From contig NZ_CP107796.1 in NCBI RefSeq assembly GCF_036345995.1, positions 7,998,001 to 8,062,000 of the forward strand: a DNA stretch of 64,000 nucleotides. Reading direction: 5' to 3'. The DNA is from Streptomyces sp. NBC_00557 (lineage in GTDB: Bacteria > Actinomycetota > Actinomycetes > Streptomycetales > Streptomycetaceae). How positions within the stretch are numbered: position 1 is the first letter of the stretch; each line of letters opens with the position of its first letter. The notes below the pieces were generated by a model, which did no database searches, was not told the origin of the DNA, and saw nothing but the letters and a program-made list of their open reading frames with translations. This document shows, piece by piece, positions 17,325-27,903 of the stretch. The translations under genes and the position numbers were made by a program.

Positions 17325-17542
17325 CAGCTCCGGGTCGGCGCCGGCCGCTGCCATCGCGCGCAAGGTGAACGACGACGGATCCACCCCGCGTGAGGTTGCG
17401 CCGGTCTCCGGTCACGTCAGCGCCGAGGAGTTCACCGGATCGTGCAGCCGGCGGTGATGGCCGTTCGAGTTCATTGGGCACCTCCGGGCGCGCCAGACCT
17501 TCCTGATCAGGCCGGATGGTGAGTACGACGTTCATGTGGAGA

Positions 17543-17590
17543 CCTGGGCGGCTCGGCCCGGAGCGTCTGCTCCGGGCCGAGCCGCCCAGG
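17543..17590. terminator. Strong bidirectional-type terminator hairpin
   Basis: A perfect 22-bp inverted repeat (17543-17564 with 17569-17590; arms begin CCTGGGCGGCTCGG) has a four-base loop GTCT. It ends five bases before the stop of the minus-strand transporter relic and also lies behind the SnoaL gene, so it can serve both. Confidence 0.8.
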
Positions 17591-17595
17591 TGATG

Positions 17596-18657
17596 TCAGC
17601 GTGCGGCGGGGACGGCGTCGTGGGTCGGTGCGGGTGTCTCCTTCGGATCGAGCTCGGCAGTCACCGCGGAGCGAGCGGGGGTGGCGGCATAGGGGATCTC
17701 TCCGCGCAGGACGGCCTTGGCGCGGTGCTCGTCGAGCTCGCCCTCCCAGCGGGCGACGGCCAGGGTGGCGACGCCGTTGCCGACCAGGCTGGTCAGGGCG
17801 CGGGCTTCGGACGTGAACCGGTCGACGCCGAAGATCAGGGCGAGGGCGGCGGCCGGGACGTGCGGGACGGCGCTGAGAGTGGCGGCCAGGGCGATGAAGC
17901 CGGAGCCGGTGACGCCGGCGGCGCCCTTGGATGTGAGCAGCATGACGGCGAGCATGGCCAGCTGCTGCGTGAGGCTGAGGTCGATGCCGAGGGCCTGGGC
18001 GAGGAAGACCGAGCCCATGGTCAGGTAGATGGCGGTGCCGTCGAGGTTGAAGGAGTATCCGGCGGGCAGCGTGATGCCGACGACCGGTTTCGAGGCGCCC
18101 GCGTGCTGGAGCTTGGCCATCATGCGCGGCAGGACGGGCTCGGTGGAGGAGGTGCCCAGGACGATCAGCAGTTCTTCTTTGATGTAGCGCAGGAACGGCA
18201 GCAGCCGCAGTCCGTTCAGACGCATCACGGTCCCGAGGACGACCAGGACGAAGAGGAGGGCGGTCAGCCAGAACGATCCGACGAGCAGCCCCGGGTGGCG
18301 CAGGGCGCCCACGCCGTAGTGGCCGATGGTGAAGGCCATCGAGCCGAACGCGCCGATCGGAGCCAGCCGCATGATCCAGCGGATGAGCGTGAACAGGACC
18401 GCGGAGAACCTCTCGACGCCGCGGGCGATGCCCAGGCCGGCCTCCCCGCCGGCGTGCAGGCCGAATCCGAACAGCACCGACACCAGCAGCACCGGCAGGA
18501 TCTCGTTGCCGGTCAGGGCGCTGACCAGGGTGGCCGGGATGATGGCGAGGAGGAACTCGGCGAAGCCCTCGTGGGCTGTGGTCGCCTCCGGCGGCAGGCC
18601 TTTGGTGGACAGAGTCGGTCCGGTCGCCCACAACGGGAGGAAGCCCAGCCGACGCAC
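17596..18657 (-). pseudogene. 5'-truncated DctA/GltP-type dicarboxylate:cation symporter
   Basis: The frame codes for the C-terminal three quarters of a DctA-like carrier. Recognisable are [58 protein letters not shown] (re-entrant loop 1 with the serine-rich motif), [15 protein letters not shown], and [20 protein letters not shown] (loop 2). The family is about 420-450 residues; here 353 remain, and roughly the first 110, including the first transmembrane helices, are absent. What precedes EATTAHEGF is unrelated sequence containing the hairpin at 18637-18672. A carrier lacking these helices is unlikely to work. The ligand-binding half is well kept, so the loss may be recent. Confidence 0.75.
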
Positions 18658-18672
18658 GGCTAGGGCTTCCTC
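18637..18672 (-). terminator. Hairpin behind the GH62 gene, inside the transporter's lost 5' end
   Basis: GAGGAAGCCCAGCCG (18637-18651) pairs with CGGCT and GGGCTTCCTC (18657-18672) with one bulged base and a five-base loop. It lies about 110 bp past the GH62 stop on the same strand and would end that transcript. It overlaps the first codons of the truncated transporter frame. Confidence 0.65.
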
Positions 18673-18781
18673 GATGCGGTGAGCAGCGGCCGGAGACGGA
18701 GTTGCCGCCGCCCAGGCCGTAAACCGCTCGTGTACCCGTCGGCAGACCGCGGCGAATCGCGGTCACCGTGGGCCGGGCGGG

Positions 18782-20405
<1,624 letters not shown>

Positions 20406-20567
20406 CCCTTCTCGCATGATTCGCTAACTGACTCGAAAGAGTCGTCGGGGCGACGAGCGGCGTTGTGAGTCCATGGTGTCCTGGGTGACGAGTCGAGCCT
20501 CGAAAAGTTTCGGCACCAAGTGGCAGTGCTCACTCGTAAGTTTCGAAGAGTTTTCGTAAACGAATCG

Positions 20568-20597
20568 TTGACTGGCGCTCTGTGTCGAGCGCATACT
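20568..20597 (+). promoter_or_regulatory. Probable promoter of the sugar ABC operon
   Basis: TTGACT (20568-20573) and CATACT (20592-20597) are 18 bp apart. The AACGAATCGTT palindrome overlaps the -35. The predicted start near 20604 leaves a leader of about 280 nt, which near its end has a run of seven T (in GCTTTTTTTCTTTATTAC, from about 20839), rare in this genome. Confidence 0.5.
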
Positions 20598-20883
20598 CTC
20601 GAGCGATCGAAGCCTTCCCGTAACGGAGACGACTCCGCACGGTCACACCCGTCCACTTGGCACGTCTACACACGCATGCCCGGCGGCGGGAGGCACGGGT
20701 TGCGGTGATCGTCGCGAATCCGCGCACGTGACCGAACCCTCACTGACACCGCGGCAGACGTGCCGCGTGCACACGTAGTCAGCGCGCTCAACGGCCTTTG
20801 TCAGCCAGCAAGTTCATTGCTTCGCGCGCAGAACGCCCGCTTTTTTTCTTTATTACTTGACGAGCAATCAGGGAGTTTCCACG

Positions 20884-22182
20884 ATGACGAGGAAAGCTCG
20901 CAGCGCGACGACTGTCGCGATGTGCCTGGCTATCGCGCTCGCTGTCACCGGCTGCGCCGGCGGCAGCGACGCGGACAGTGGCGGCGGCTCGTCCGATGGC
21001 AAGGTCACGGTGACCCTCTGGGAGAACGCGCAGCCGGGGCCCGGTGCGGAGTACTGGAAGACCGCTGCGAAGACGTACCACTCGCTGCACCCGAACGTCA
21101 CGGTCAAGATCCAGATGATCCAGAACGAGGACCTCGACGGCAAGCTGCAGACGGCCCTCAACTCCAACTCCGCACCGGACATCTTCCTGCAGCGCGGTGG
21201 CGGCAAGATGCGGGCCATGGTCGACGCCGGTCAGGTTCAACCGCTGGACCTCACGGGAACCGACAAGGCGAACGCGGGCGCGGCAGCGGTCGCAGGCTAC
21301 TCGATCGACGGCAAGGTCTACGCGATGCCGGTGGACACGCAGCCCGAGGGCATCTACTACAGCAAGGACCTGTTCAAAGAGGCCGGTATCTCCTCGCCGC
21401 CGACGACGATGGACGAGCTCGAGGCCGATGTCGCGAAACTGAAAGCGATCGACGTGGCGCCGATAGCGGTCGGCGCCAAGGACGCCTGGCCGGCTGCGCA
21501 CTGGTACTACAACTTCGCCCTGCGCGAGTGCAGTCAGGACACCATGGCGAAGGCCGCCAAGTCGCTGCAGTTCACCGACCGGTGCTGGACGAAGGCCGGC
21601 GACGACCTGGCCTCTTTCCTGAAGGTCGACCCTTTCCAGAAGGGTTTCCTCACGAACTCGTCGCAGCAGGGCGCCGGTTCGTCGGCGGGCATGCTCGCGA
21701 ACCACAAGGCGGCCATGGAGCTCATGGGCAACTGGGACCCCGGTGTGATCGCCGGCTTGACCCCGGACAAGAAGCCGCTCCCTGACCTGGGCTGGTTCCC
21801 CTTCCCCGTCGTGGACGGCGGCCAGGGCGACCCGACCGCCATCATGGGTGGCCTCGACGGATTCTCGCTGTCCAAGAACGCGCCGAAGGAGGCCCTCGGC
21901 TTCCTCGAGTTCCTCGTGACCAAGGACCAGCAGAAGGCCTACGCGAAGGCCTTCTACACGATCCCGGTGAACAAGGACGCCCAGGAGGTCGTCACCGACT
22001 CCTACAACGTCTCGGCACTGCAGGCGTTCAACAAGGCCGCCTACTCCGTGCAGTTCCTCGACACCGAGTACGGCCAGAACGTCGGCAACGCCATGAACAC
22101 CGCCGTGGTGAACCTGATGGCCGGCAAGGGTACCGCCGCCGACATCGTCAAGGACACCAACGCCGCCGCCGCGAAGGGCTGA
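20884..22182 (+). CDS. Sugar ABC transporter substrate-binding lipoprotein
   Basis: This 432-residue extracytoplasmic solute-binding protein has a lipoprotein signal (LAIALAVTGCAGG; lipidated Cys near residue 24) and a Gly/Ser linker. The family-1 binding-protein fold follows: VTVTLWENAQPGPGAEYWK, NSNSAPDIFLQRGGGKM, MPVDTQPEGIYYSKDLFKEAGI and a late MGGLDGFSLSKNAPKEALGFLEF. These proteins deliver oligosaccharides to an importer. The ATG at 20884 follows GGGAG. Two permease genes follow with spacings of 11 bp and a 1-bp overlap, forming one operon. Being divergent from GH62 with shared operators suggests arabino- or xylo-oligosaccharide uptake. Confidence 0.88.
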   Translation: MTRKARSATTVAMCLAIALAVTGCAGGSDADSGGGSSDGKVTVTLWENAQPGPGAEYWKTAAKTYHSLHPNVTVKIQMIQNEDLDGKLQTALNSNSAPDIFLQRGGGKMRAMVDAGQVQPLDLTGTDKANAGAAAVAGYSIDGKVYAMPVDTQPEGIYYSKDLFKEAGISSPPTTMDELEADVAKLKAIDVAPIAVGAKDAWPAAHWYYNFALRECSQDTMAKAAKSLQFTDRCWTKAGDDLASFLKVDPFQKGFLTNSSQQGAGSSAGMLANHKAAMELMGNWDPGVIAGLTPDKKPLPDLGWFPFPVVDGGQGDPTAIMGGLDGFSLSKNAPKEALGFLEFLVTKDQQKAYAKAFYTIPVNKDAQEVVTDSYNVSALQAFNKAAYSVQFLDTEYGQNVGNAMNTAVVNLMAGKGTAADIVKDTNAAAAKG

Positions 22183-22193
22183 GTAAGCAGACG

Positions 22194-23213
22194 ATGAGCA
22201 ACACCCTGGGTACTGACACGGCCACCGGCCGCCAGTCGCAGGGCACACCCGGAGTCGGGGGCGCGGCCAACTCCGCGTCCCCGGCTCCTCCGCGAGCGGC
22301 CGCGCGCCGCCGCCGTGCCGAGATGCGACTCGAGATCGCGGTCCTGTCCGGGCCCGCGATCATCATGTTCCTCACGTTCGTGGTCTTCCCGGTGGCACTC
22401 GCGGCTTTCTACGGTTTCTACCGGTGGAAGGGCTACGGTGCGCCCACCGACTGGGTCGGCCTGAACAACTACAAGCTGATCCTCACCGACCCCGCGTTCC
22501 AGCAGGCTCTGTGGCACAGCTTCCTGGTCCTGGTGCTCTCCCTGGTCATCCAGGGCCCGCTGGCCATTGTCCTCGCGCTCATGCTCAACCAGAGGATTCG
22601 TGGCCGCTCGGCCATCCGCGTCCTGATCTTCGTCCCCTACGTCATCTCCGAGGTCATCGTCGGCACCGGCTGGAGTCTGATGCTCCAGACGAACGGCGCC
22701 GTCAACGATCTCCTGCGCCACATCGGCCTGGGCTTCCTGCAGGCGGAATGGCTCTCCGACCCGAAGCTGGCCATCTGGACACTGATGGGCATCATCTCGT
22801 GGAAATACATCGGCTTCGCGGTGATCCTGATGCTCGCCGGCCTGCAGTCGATCCCCGAGGAGCTCTTCGAGGCCGCTCAGATCGACGGCGCTTCCTTCTG
22901 GCAGATCCAGCGCCGCATCACGATGCCGCTGCTGGGGCCGACGATCCGCATCTGGGCGTTCCTGTCGATCATCGGCTCGCTGCAGCTGTTCGACCTCGTC
23001 TTCATCATCTGGGGTCCCTACGTCGCGGGTACCGCCGGCACCTCGACGATGGCGATCTACATGGTCGCCCAGGGCCGCAACGCGGGCAACTACGGCTACG
23101 GCAGCGCCATCGCGGTCGTGATGTTCCTGATCTCGCTCGTCGTCGCGCTGATCTACCAGCGCTTCGTTCTGCGCCGCGACCTCCGGGGCGCCGTCACCGA
23201 AGGAGCCGCCTGA
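22194..23213 (+). CDS. Sugar ABC transporter permease (MalF/UgpA type)
   Basis: This 339-residue inner-membrane permease has about six helices after a 45-residue basic cytoplasmic tail rich in Ala/Arg. The binding-protein-dependent transport motif (EAA loop) reads LFEAAQIDGASFWQIQRRITMP, where the ATPase docks. The first permease of this importer class carries a longer N-terminus, as here. It starts 11 bp after the lipoprotein stop, and its TGA overlaps the ATG of the second permease, so all three genes are translationally linked. There is no ATPase gene in the operon; Streptomyces importers of this class usually share the MsiK ATPase encoded elsewhere. Confidence 0.88.
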   Translation: MSNTLGTDTATGRQSQGTPGVGGAANSASPAPPRAAARRRRAEMRLEIAVLSGPAIIMFLTFVVFPVALAAFYGFYRWKGYGAPTDWVGLNNYKLILTDPAFQQALWHSFLVLVLSLVIQGPLAIVLALMLNQRIRGRSAIRVLIFVPYVISEVIVGTGWSLMLQTNGAVNDLLRHIGLGFLQAEWLSDPKLAIWTLMGIISWKYIGFAVILMLAGLQSIPEELFEAAQIDGASFWQIQRRITMPLLGPTIRIWAFLSIIGSLQLFDLVFIIWGPYVAGTAGTSTMAIYMVAQGRNAGNYGYGSAIAVVMFLISLVVALIYQRFVLRRDLRGAVTEGAA

Positions 23214-24109
23214 TGAGCGCGACGACCGCCGACTCCTGGTTCTCCTCCGGTGCGGAGCCGGACACCCCCGTCAACCGCCATCGGGACAGGCCGCAGAAGT
23301 GGGGGAGTCCCCTCACCTACTTCATCGCGCTCCTCTTCATCGGGGTCTGCATCGCACCGGTGCTCTACATCGTGCTCGGCGGATTCCGCACCAACGCGCA
23401 GTTCACCACGAGCCCGGCAGCCCTTCCGCGTCCCTGGGTCCTCGGTAATTACTCCGACGTCCTGACGTCGAGAAGGTTCTGGGGCGAATTCGCCAACTCC
23501 GTTGTCGTCGCGCTGCTGAGCACCGTCGGTATCGTCGTTCTCGGCCTCATGGTGAGCTTCGTGATCGCCCGCTACGACTTCAGGCTCAAGGGCGCGATGT
23601 ACTCCCTGTTCGCCGCCGGCCTGATGTTCCCGATGGTCATCGCGATCACCCCGCTGTACATCGTCATCAAGAACATCGGCCTGGTCGACAACCTGTTCGG
23701 TGTGATCGTCCCGCAGATCGCCTTCGGCCTGCCGACGACCGTCATCATCCTGGTGCCGTTCCTCAGAGCCATTCCCCATGAGATCGAGGAGGCCGCCGCG
23801 ATCGACGGTGCGAGCCGACTCGGATTCTTCTTCCGCATGGTGATCCCGCTGTCCCTGCCAGGTGTCGTGACGGTCGGCGTCCTCGCCTTCATCGGCAGCT
23901 GGAACAACTACGTCCTGCCCCTGTACATCCTCAACTCGGACGCGAACTTCACACTGCCGCTCGGCGTCCAGGCGTTCTCCTCCCAGTACTCCTCGGACAC
24001 CGCGAAGGTCCTCGCGTTCACCTCACTCGCCATGCTGCCCGCGCTGGTCTTCTTCTCGATCTTCGAGAAGCGGATCGTCGGCGGTCTCACCGGCGCCGTG
24101 AAGGGCTGA
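23213..24109 (+). CDS. Sugar ABC transporter permease (MalG/UgpE type)
   Basis: This 298-residue permease has six predicted helices and the EAA motif EIEEAAAIDGASRLGFFFR near residue 190. The first helix (YFIALLFIGVCIAPVLYIVLGG) follows a short cytoplasmic tail. Its ATG at 23213 shares its A with the last base of the preceding stop codon (TGATG), a coupling arrangement. With the first permease it forms the membrane channel. It is the last gene of the operon; no terminator hairpin is obvious after it. Confidence 0.88.
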   Translation: MSATTADSWFSSGAEPDTPVNRHRDRPQKWGSPLTYFIALLFIGVCIAPVLYIVLGGFRTNAQFTTSPAALPRPWVLGNYSDVLTSRRFWGEFANSVVVALLSTVGIVVLGLMVSFVIARYDFRLKGAMYSLFAAGLMFPMVIAITPLYIVIKNIGLVDNLFGVIVPQIAFGLPTTVIILVPFLRAIPHEIEEAAAIDGASRLGFFFRMVIPLSLPGVVTVGVLAFIGSWNNYVLPLYILNSDANFTLPLGVQAFSSQYSSDTAKVLAFTSLAMLPALVFFSIFEKRIVGGLTGAVKG

Positions 24110-24397
24110 GACGCAGCCCGAGCACCACGTGAGCACCGCACACTTCCACCCCTGCCCCATACCGTGCCTCGGACAGGGGCAGGCTGCCGATCGGCGGCAT
24201 CGCTCTGAGCCGCCCGTCACTGCGCCGCCTTGCGGACCGGCAGGGCCCGGCACCACGGATCCGGAGCCGGACTGACCGCCGGTCCTGCCACGGCGACGGC
24301 CCCGACACAGCGGAGCAGGGGTTCCGGAACGGTTCCGCCGCCACCGTGGGGGGCCATGTCCGCACAGGACCTTGCCTCGGAAACCGGAATATCCGGG

Positions 24398-25294
24398 TCA
24401 GTGTGCCGGCAGCTGCTCGTCGGTCCGGGGCCGGCCCAGCGTTTCCGCCGCGGCCTCGGCGAAGTCGCGGATGAGGGAGGAGCGGCGGGTCGCCACCCAT
24501 GCCAGTGCCACCTCGTTGGGGCCGAGGCCCTCCACGGGCAGCGGAACGACGTCCGGGCGGGTGTAGAACGTGGCGGTGGAAAGCGGCAGCACACAGATGC
24601 CGGCTCCGGAGGCCACCAGCTCGAGTTTCTCCTCCACCTGGTGGATCGCCGGGACTTCCGGGCGCCGTTTGCCGCGCAACTCCAGCGCCACGTCACGCCA
24701 CTCCGGAACGGCGTCCGGGTCCTGGAGCAGATGCTCGGAGGCGAGGTCCCGCACGGTCACCGCCGCCCTGTCCGCCAGGCGGTGCCCCGCCGGCAGCATG
24801 ACCACCCGTGGCTCCTGGAAGAGCGGCCGCACCTGAAGGCCGCGCTGGTCGATGGGCAGCCGTACGACGCCGATGTCCGCCCGGCCGTCGAGGAGCACCT
24901 CGACCTGGTCCTCCCAACTGGTACGCAGCAGACGCACGTTGACGCCGGGGTGACGTGCGGTGAAGGCCGACGTGGCGGGGGTGACCGTGATGCCGGGCAT
25001 GAAGCCGATGGTCAGCGTGGGAGTGTCCTGCGCCGCCGCTTTCACCCGCCGGATCAGTGCCTGGGCGGAGGCGAGCAGTGGCACGGCGTCCTCCAGCAGC
25101 TGCCGCCCGGCCGGCGTGAGCAGCGTGCCGCGCCGGTCGCGGTCGAAGACCTCGACGCCCAGGTCGTCCTCCAGGCTGCGGATCTGCCGGGACAGCACGG
25201 GCTGGGCGATGTGCAGCCGCTCGGCCGCGCGTCCGAAGTGGAGTTCCTCGGCCACCGCCACGAAATACCGGAGCTTGCGCATGTCGAGATCCAC
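24398..25294 (-). CDS. LysR-family transcriptional regulator
   Basis: This 298-residue LysR regulator has an N-terminal HTH (MRKLRYFVAVAEELHFGRAAERLHIAQPVLSRQ in part, residues 5-60) and a two-lobed periplasmic-binding-like effector domain (about 90-290; LTIGFMPGITVTPA, GRADIGVVRLP). LysR proteins usually control a neighbouring divergent gene. Here the closest targets are the epimerase and MFS genes at 25572-27885, whose shared promoter contains a 93-bp palindrome, and its own leader contains five 27-bp repeats. An alternative start is the internal Met at residue 5. Confidence 0.87.
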   Translation of the reverse strand: MDLDMRKLRYFVAVAEELHFGRAAERLHIAQPVLSRQIRSLEDDLGVEVFDRDRRGTLLTPAGRQLLEDAVPLLASAQALIRRVKAAAQDTPTLTIGFMPGITVTPATSAFTARHPGVNVRLLRTSWEDQVEVLLDGRADIGVVRLPIDQRGLQVRPLFQEPRVVMLPAGHRLADRAAVTVRDLASEHLLQDPDAVPEWRDVALELRGKRRPEVPAIHQVEEKLELVASGAGICVLPLSTATFYTRPDVVPLPVEGLGPNEVALAWVATRRSSLIRDFAEAAAETLGRPRTDEQLPAH

Positions 25295-25405
25295 CCGGGC
25301 TCACCGCTCACTTTCTCCTTGGGACGACCCGCCTGGTCACTGGGCTGTCCCGGATGCCACTGCATCGATCGGCCTCGGGGGACGACCGAGGCATGTGACC
25401 TCGAA

Positions 25406-25540
25406 TGTACTGCCCTGGTGCGGTTGACCGTCTGTACTGCCCCGGTGCGGTTGAGCGTCTGTGCTGCTCCGGTGCGGTTGAGCGTCTGTGCTGCTCCGGT
25501 GCGGTTGAGCGTCTGTGCTGCTCCGGTGCGGTGGTCCGTC
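25406..25540. repeat. Five tandem copies of a 27-bp unit
   Basis: Five head-to-tail copies start at 25406, 25433, 25460, 25487 and 25514. Copies 3 and 4 are identical; the others differ in a few bases. Each unit starts TGTGCTGCTCCGG (TGTACTGCCC in the first two) and ends in GAGCGTC or a variant. It lies 112 bp upstream of the LysR start, between LysR and the epimerase stop. The 27-bp length is a multiple of three, so every frame stays open, but no gene spans it convincingly. It may be an iterated binding site or a plain minisatellite. Confidence 0.9.
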
Positions 25541-25571
25541 GCAGACGGTGCCCGCTCCTTCCGGGCCTGGT

Positions 25572-26432
25572 TCACTCGCCGGCGGCGAGCACGGCCAGCG
25601 GGTCGGTCCGCACCGGGGTCCACCCCAGCTCCGCCTCTGCGCGTGCGGGGGTGAGCTGCTGGTCGAGGGCGAAGGCGTCCGCGATCGGGCCCATCTGCTC
25701 GCGGGCCTGCTCCAGCGAGATGGAGGCGACCTTGCCGTCGAGTCCGACGGACCGGGCGACGGCCAGCGCGCAGTCCCTGGCGGTGGGGTTCACCCCGCCC
25801 ACGCCGGCGTACACCGAACCGGGCTTCGCCCTGAGCGCAGCGACATACAGCTCCGCGATGTCGTCGATGTGCACCAGCGCCCAGCGGTTCGCGCCGTCGC
25901 CGATGCAGGGGATGGCGCCCGCCGCCTTGCCCGGGGTGGTGTAGAAGATGTCGATCAGGCGGTTCTCGCCGCCGTACAGCAGGCCGGGCTGTACCACCAC
26001 GGGACGGCCACCCTGCTGCGCACGCTGCAGGACGGCGTCCTCGACGGGCTTGCGCCAGGCGACCAGGGCCGGCGGATTCCAGGGGGCGGTTTCGTCCACG
26101 ACGCCGTCGGTGTCGCCGTAGACCCAGGTGCCGCCGGTGTGCACATAGGTGCCGGAGCCGATGCCGTCCTGCATCGCGGTGGCGGCCGCCAGGTCCTCGT
26201 CGCCGGTCTCGGCCTGCGCCAGGTGGATGACCGCCTCGGCGTGGGCCGCCGCGGCGTTGAGCACGCCGAGGTCTCCCAGACCCCCGCGCACGGGCTTCGC
26301 TCCGGCGGCGCGGACCGTCTCGGCGGCACGGTCGTTGCGGGCCAGGGCCTCGACGCCGTGCCCGTGCCGGACCAGCGCGCTGATCGTGGCCTTGCCGACG
26401 TATCCGGATCCGCCGGTGAGGAAGATCTTCAT
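25572..26432 (-). CDS. NAD-dependent epimerase/dehydratase-family protein
   Basis: This 286-residue extended-SDR protein begins with the Rossmann motif MKIFLTGGSGYVGKATI. It also has ALVRHGHGVEALARN, VIHLAQAE and a C-terminal ELGWTPVRTDPL typical of NAD-dependent epimerases. The usual catalytic YxxxK is not clear; the segment GTWVYGDTDGVVDE takes its place, as in many atypical members that act as reductases. It is divergent from the MFS transporter across the 93-bp palindrome, so the two are probably co-regulated. Substrate unknown. Confidence 0.82.
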   Translation of the reverse strand: MKIFLTGGSGYVGKATISALVRHGHGVEALARNDRAAETVRAAGAKPVRGGLGDLGVLNAAAAHAEAVIHLAQAETGDEDLAAATAMQDGIGSGTYVHTGGTWVYGDTDGVVDETAPWNPPALVAWRKPVEDAVLQRAQQGGRPVVVQPGLLYGGENRLIDIFYTTPGKAAGAIPCIGDGANRWALVHIDDIAELYVAALRAKPGSVYAGVGGVNPTARDCALAVARSVGLDGKVASISLEQAREQMGPIADAFALDQQLTPARAEAELGWTPVRTDPLAVLAAGE

Positions 26433-26500
26433 GGGGGTGGCTCCTGTCCATGTGGGCCGGTGACTGTTGCTGACGAGCCTGCGCCCGCCGACGGACCTCC

Positions 26501-26593
26501 GTCCAAGACCTCTTTCGGCGTCTGTGATACCCGCTGGACATCAGCCGGGCCCATGCCCAGCGGGTATCAGCGACGACAGAACAGGTCTTGGAC
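26501..26593. promoter_or_regulatory. 93-bp nested inverted repeat between divergent genes
   Basis: Outer arms GTCCAAGACCT (26501-26511) and AGGTCTTGGAC (26583-26593), and inner arms GATACCCGCTGG (26526-26537) and CCAGCGGGTATC (26557-26568), are perfect. Both pairs share one centre, 26547. The 14 bp between arms match at 8 positions. The two arms therefore look like one regulatory half duplicated in inverse orientation, each facing one of the divergent genes. Confidence 0.8.
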
Positions 26594-26649
26594 AGCTGCC
26601 CCCGCGGCCCAGCACGTTGGAGTCCCTCCGTCCGACGAGGAGATCCTCC

Positions 26650-27885
26650 ATGTCCCAGACCGCCCCAGCCCGGTCCGCCCCAGCAGCGGCTTCCGCGCGC
26701 CCCGGTATCTCGCGCGGCATGACCGTGCTGCTGGCGACGGCAACCGGCGCGATCGCCGCCAACATGTACTACGCACAGCCACTCCTCGACGTGATCGCGC
26801 GCTCCGTGGGCATCTCAGCGGGCGCCGCCGGTGTCCTCGTCACCGTCACCCAACTCGGCTTCGCCCTGGGCCTGGTGTTCGTGCTTCCGCTGGCGGACAT
26901 CGTCAGGCGCCGGTCGCTGCTGACCGTGCTGCTGATGCTCGACGCCGCCGCCCTCGCCGCGGTCGGCGCCGCCCCGTGTCCGACCGTCGCCCTGGTCGCC
27001 TTCGCCGCGCTCGGCCTCGCGAACGTCGCAGCTCAGGTGCTGGTGCCCGCAGCCGCACACCTCGCCGACGACGCCCATCGCGGGCGCACCGTGGCGACCG
27101 TCATCAGCGGTCTGCTCACCGGCATGCTGCTGGCTCGGACCGTTGCCGGTATCGCGACCGAACTCGTCGGCTGGCGCCCACTGTTCCTTGGTGCAGCGGC
27201 ACTGATGGTCACCCTCGCCATGGTCCTGCGCCGCGCCCTGCACGGCATGGACGCCCTCCCCGGGCGACGCCTCGGTTACGGCGAGGTACTGCGCTCCACC
27301 GTCCGTATCTACCGGACCCATGCAGCGGTCCGCGTCCGCGCTGCCTACGGCGCCCTCGGCTTCGGTGCCTTCAGCGTCTTCTGGTCGACCGCCGCTCTCC
27401 GGCTCAGCCGGACTCCGTTCGACTACCCGCCCGCTGTCATCGGCCTGTTCGGCCTTCTGGGCGCCGCCGGCGCGATCGCCGCCAACCTGACCGGCCGCGT
27501 CAGGCGGCACACCCACCCCCTGCCCACCGCTTTCGCCGTCGCTCTCATCGCCGTCGCCTTCGCCGTGCTGCTGCCGGCCGGGGACACGCTGGGCGGCATG
27601 ATCGCGGGCGTGCTGATCCTGGACATCGGCGTGCAGGGGCTGCACGTGCTCAACCAGCGCGTCATCTACGACGTCGACGCGGAGGCCCGCAACCGGGTCA
27701 ACAGCATCTACATGACGTTCGACTTCGTGGGCGGAGCGCTCGGTTCAGCCGTGGCGTCCCTGATGTGGGCGCAGGCCGGCTGGCCCGGTGTCTGCCTGAC
27801 CGGACTCGGCATCACCGCCCTCGCGTCCCTGCTGTGGATCTGTACCTCCTACCGCGCAGGCCAGGCCGGGGCACCTGTCCGCTGA
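26650..27885 (+). CDS. MFS transporter
   Basis: This 411-residue major-facilitator protein has about twelve helices. The first cytoplasmic loop carries PLADIVRRRSLLTVLLM, a variant of the MFS A-motif, and a second loop region has RFRVRRHTHP-like basic residues. YYAQPLLDVIA in helix 1 is typical of drug/sugar exporters of the YnfM/ AraJ type. The ATG at 26650 follows AGGAG. It is divergent from the epimerase gene and ends at a terminator-like hairpin. An efflux role is inferred. Confidence 0.84.
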   Translation: MSQTAPARSAPAAASARPGISRGMTVLLATATGAIAANMYYAQPLLDVIARSVGISAGAAGVLVTVTQLGFALGLVFVLPLADIVRRRSLLTVLLMLDAAALAAVGAAPCPTVALVAFAALGLANVAAQVLVPAAAHLADDAHRGRTVATVISGLLTGMLLARTVAGIATELVGWRPLFLGAAALMVTLAMVLRRALHGMDALPGRRLGYGEVLRSTVRIYRTHAAVRVRAAYGALGFGAFSVFWSTAALRLSRTPFDYPPAVIGLFGLLGAAGAIAANLTGRVRRHTHPLPTAFAVALIAVAFAVLLPAGDTLGGMIAGVLILDIGVQGLHVLNQRVIYDVDAEARNRVNSIYMTFDFVGGALGSAVASLMWAQAGWPGVCLTGLGITALASLLWICTSYRAGQAGAPVR

Positions 27886-27896
27886 CCGGCCTGGCC
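27859..27896 (+). terminator. Hairpin overlapping the MFS stop codon
   Basis: GGCCAGGCCGG (27859-27869) and CCGGCCTGGCC (27886-27896) form a perfect 11-bp stem with a 16-nt loop; the stop codon lies in the loop. Confidence 0.65.
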
Positions 27897-27903
27897 CCTC
27901 GTG

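Noticed and set aside
25406..25540. Five regular repeats as a CRISPR array
   Set aside because: The units are contiguous with no variable spacers, and no cas gene is present.
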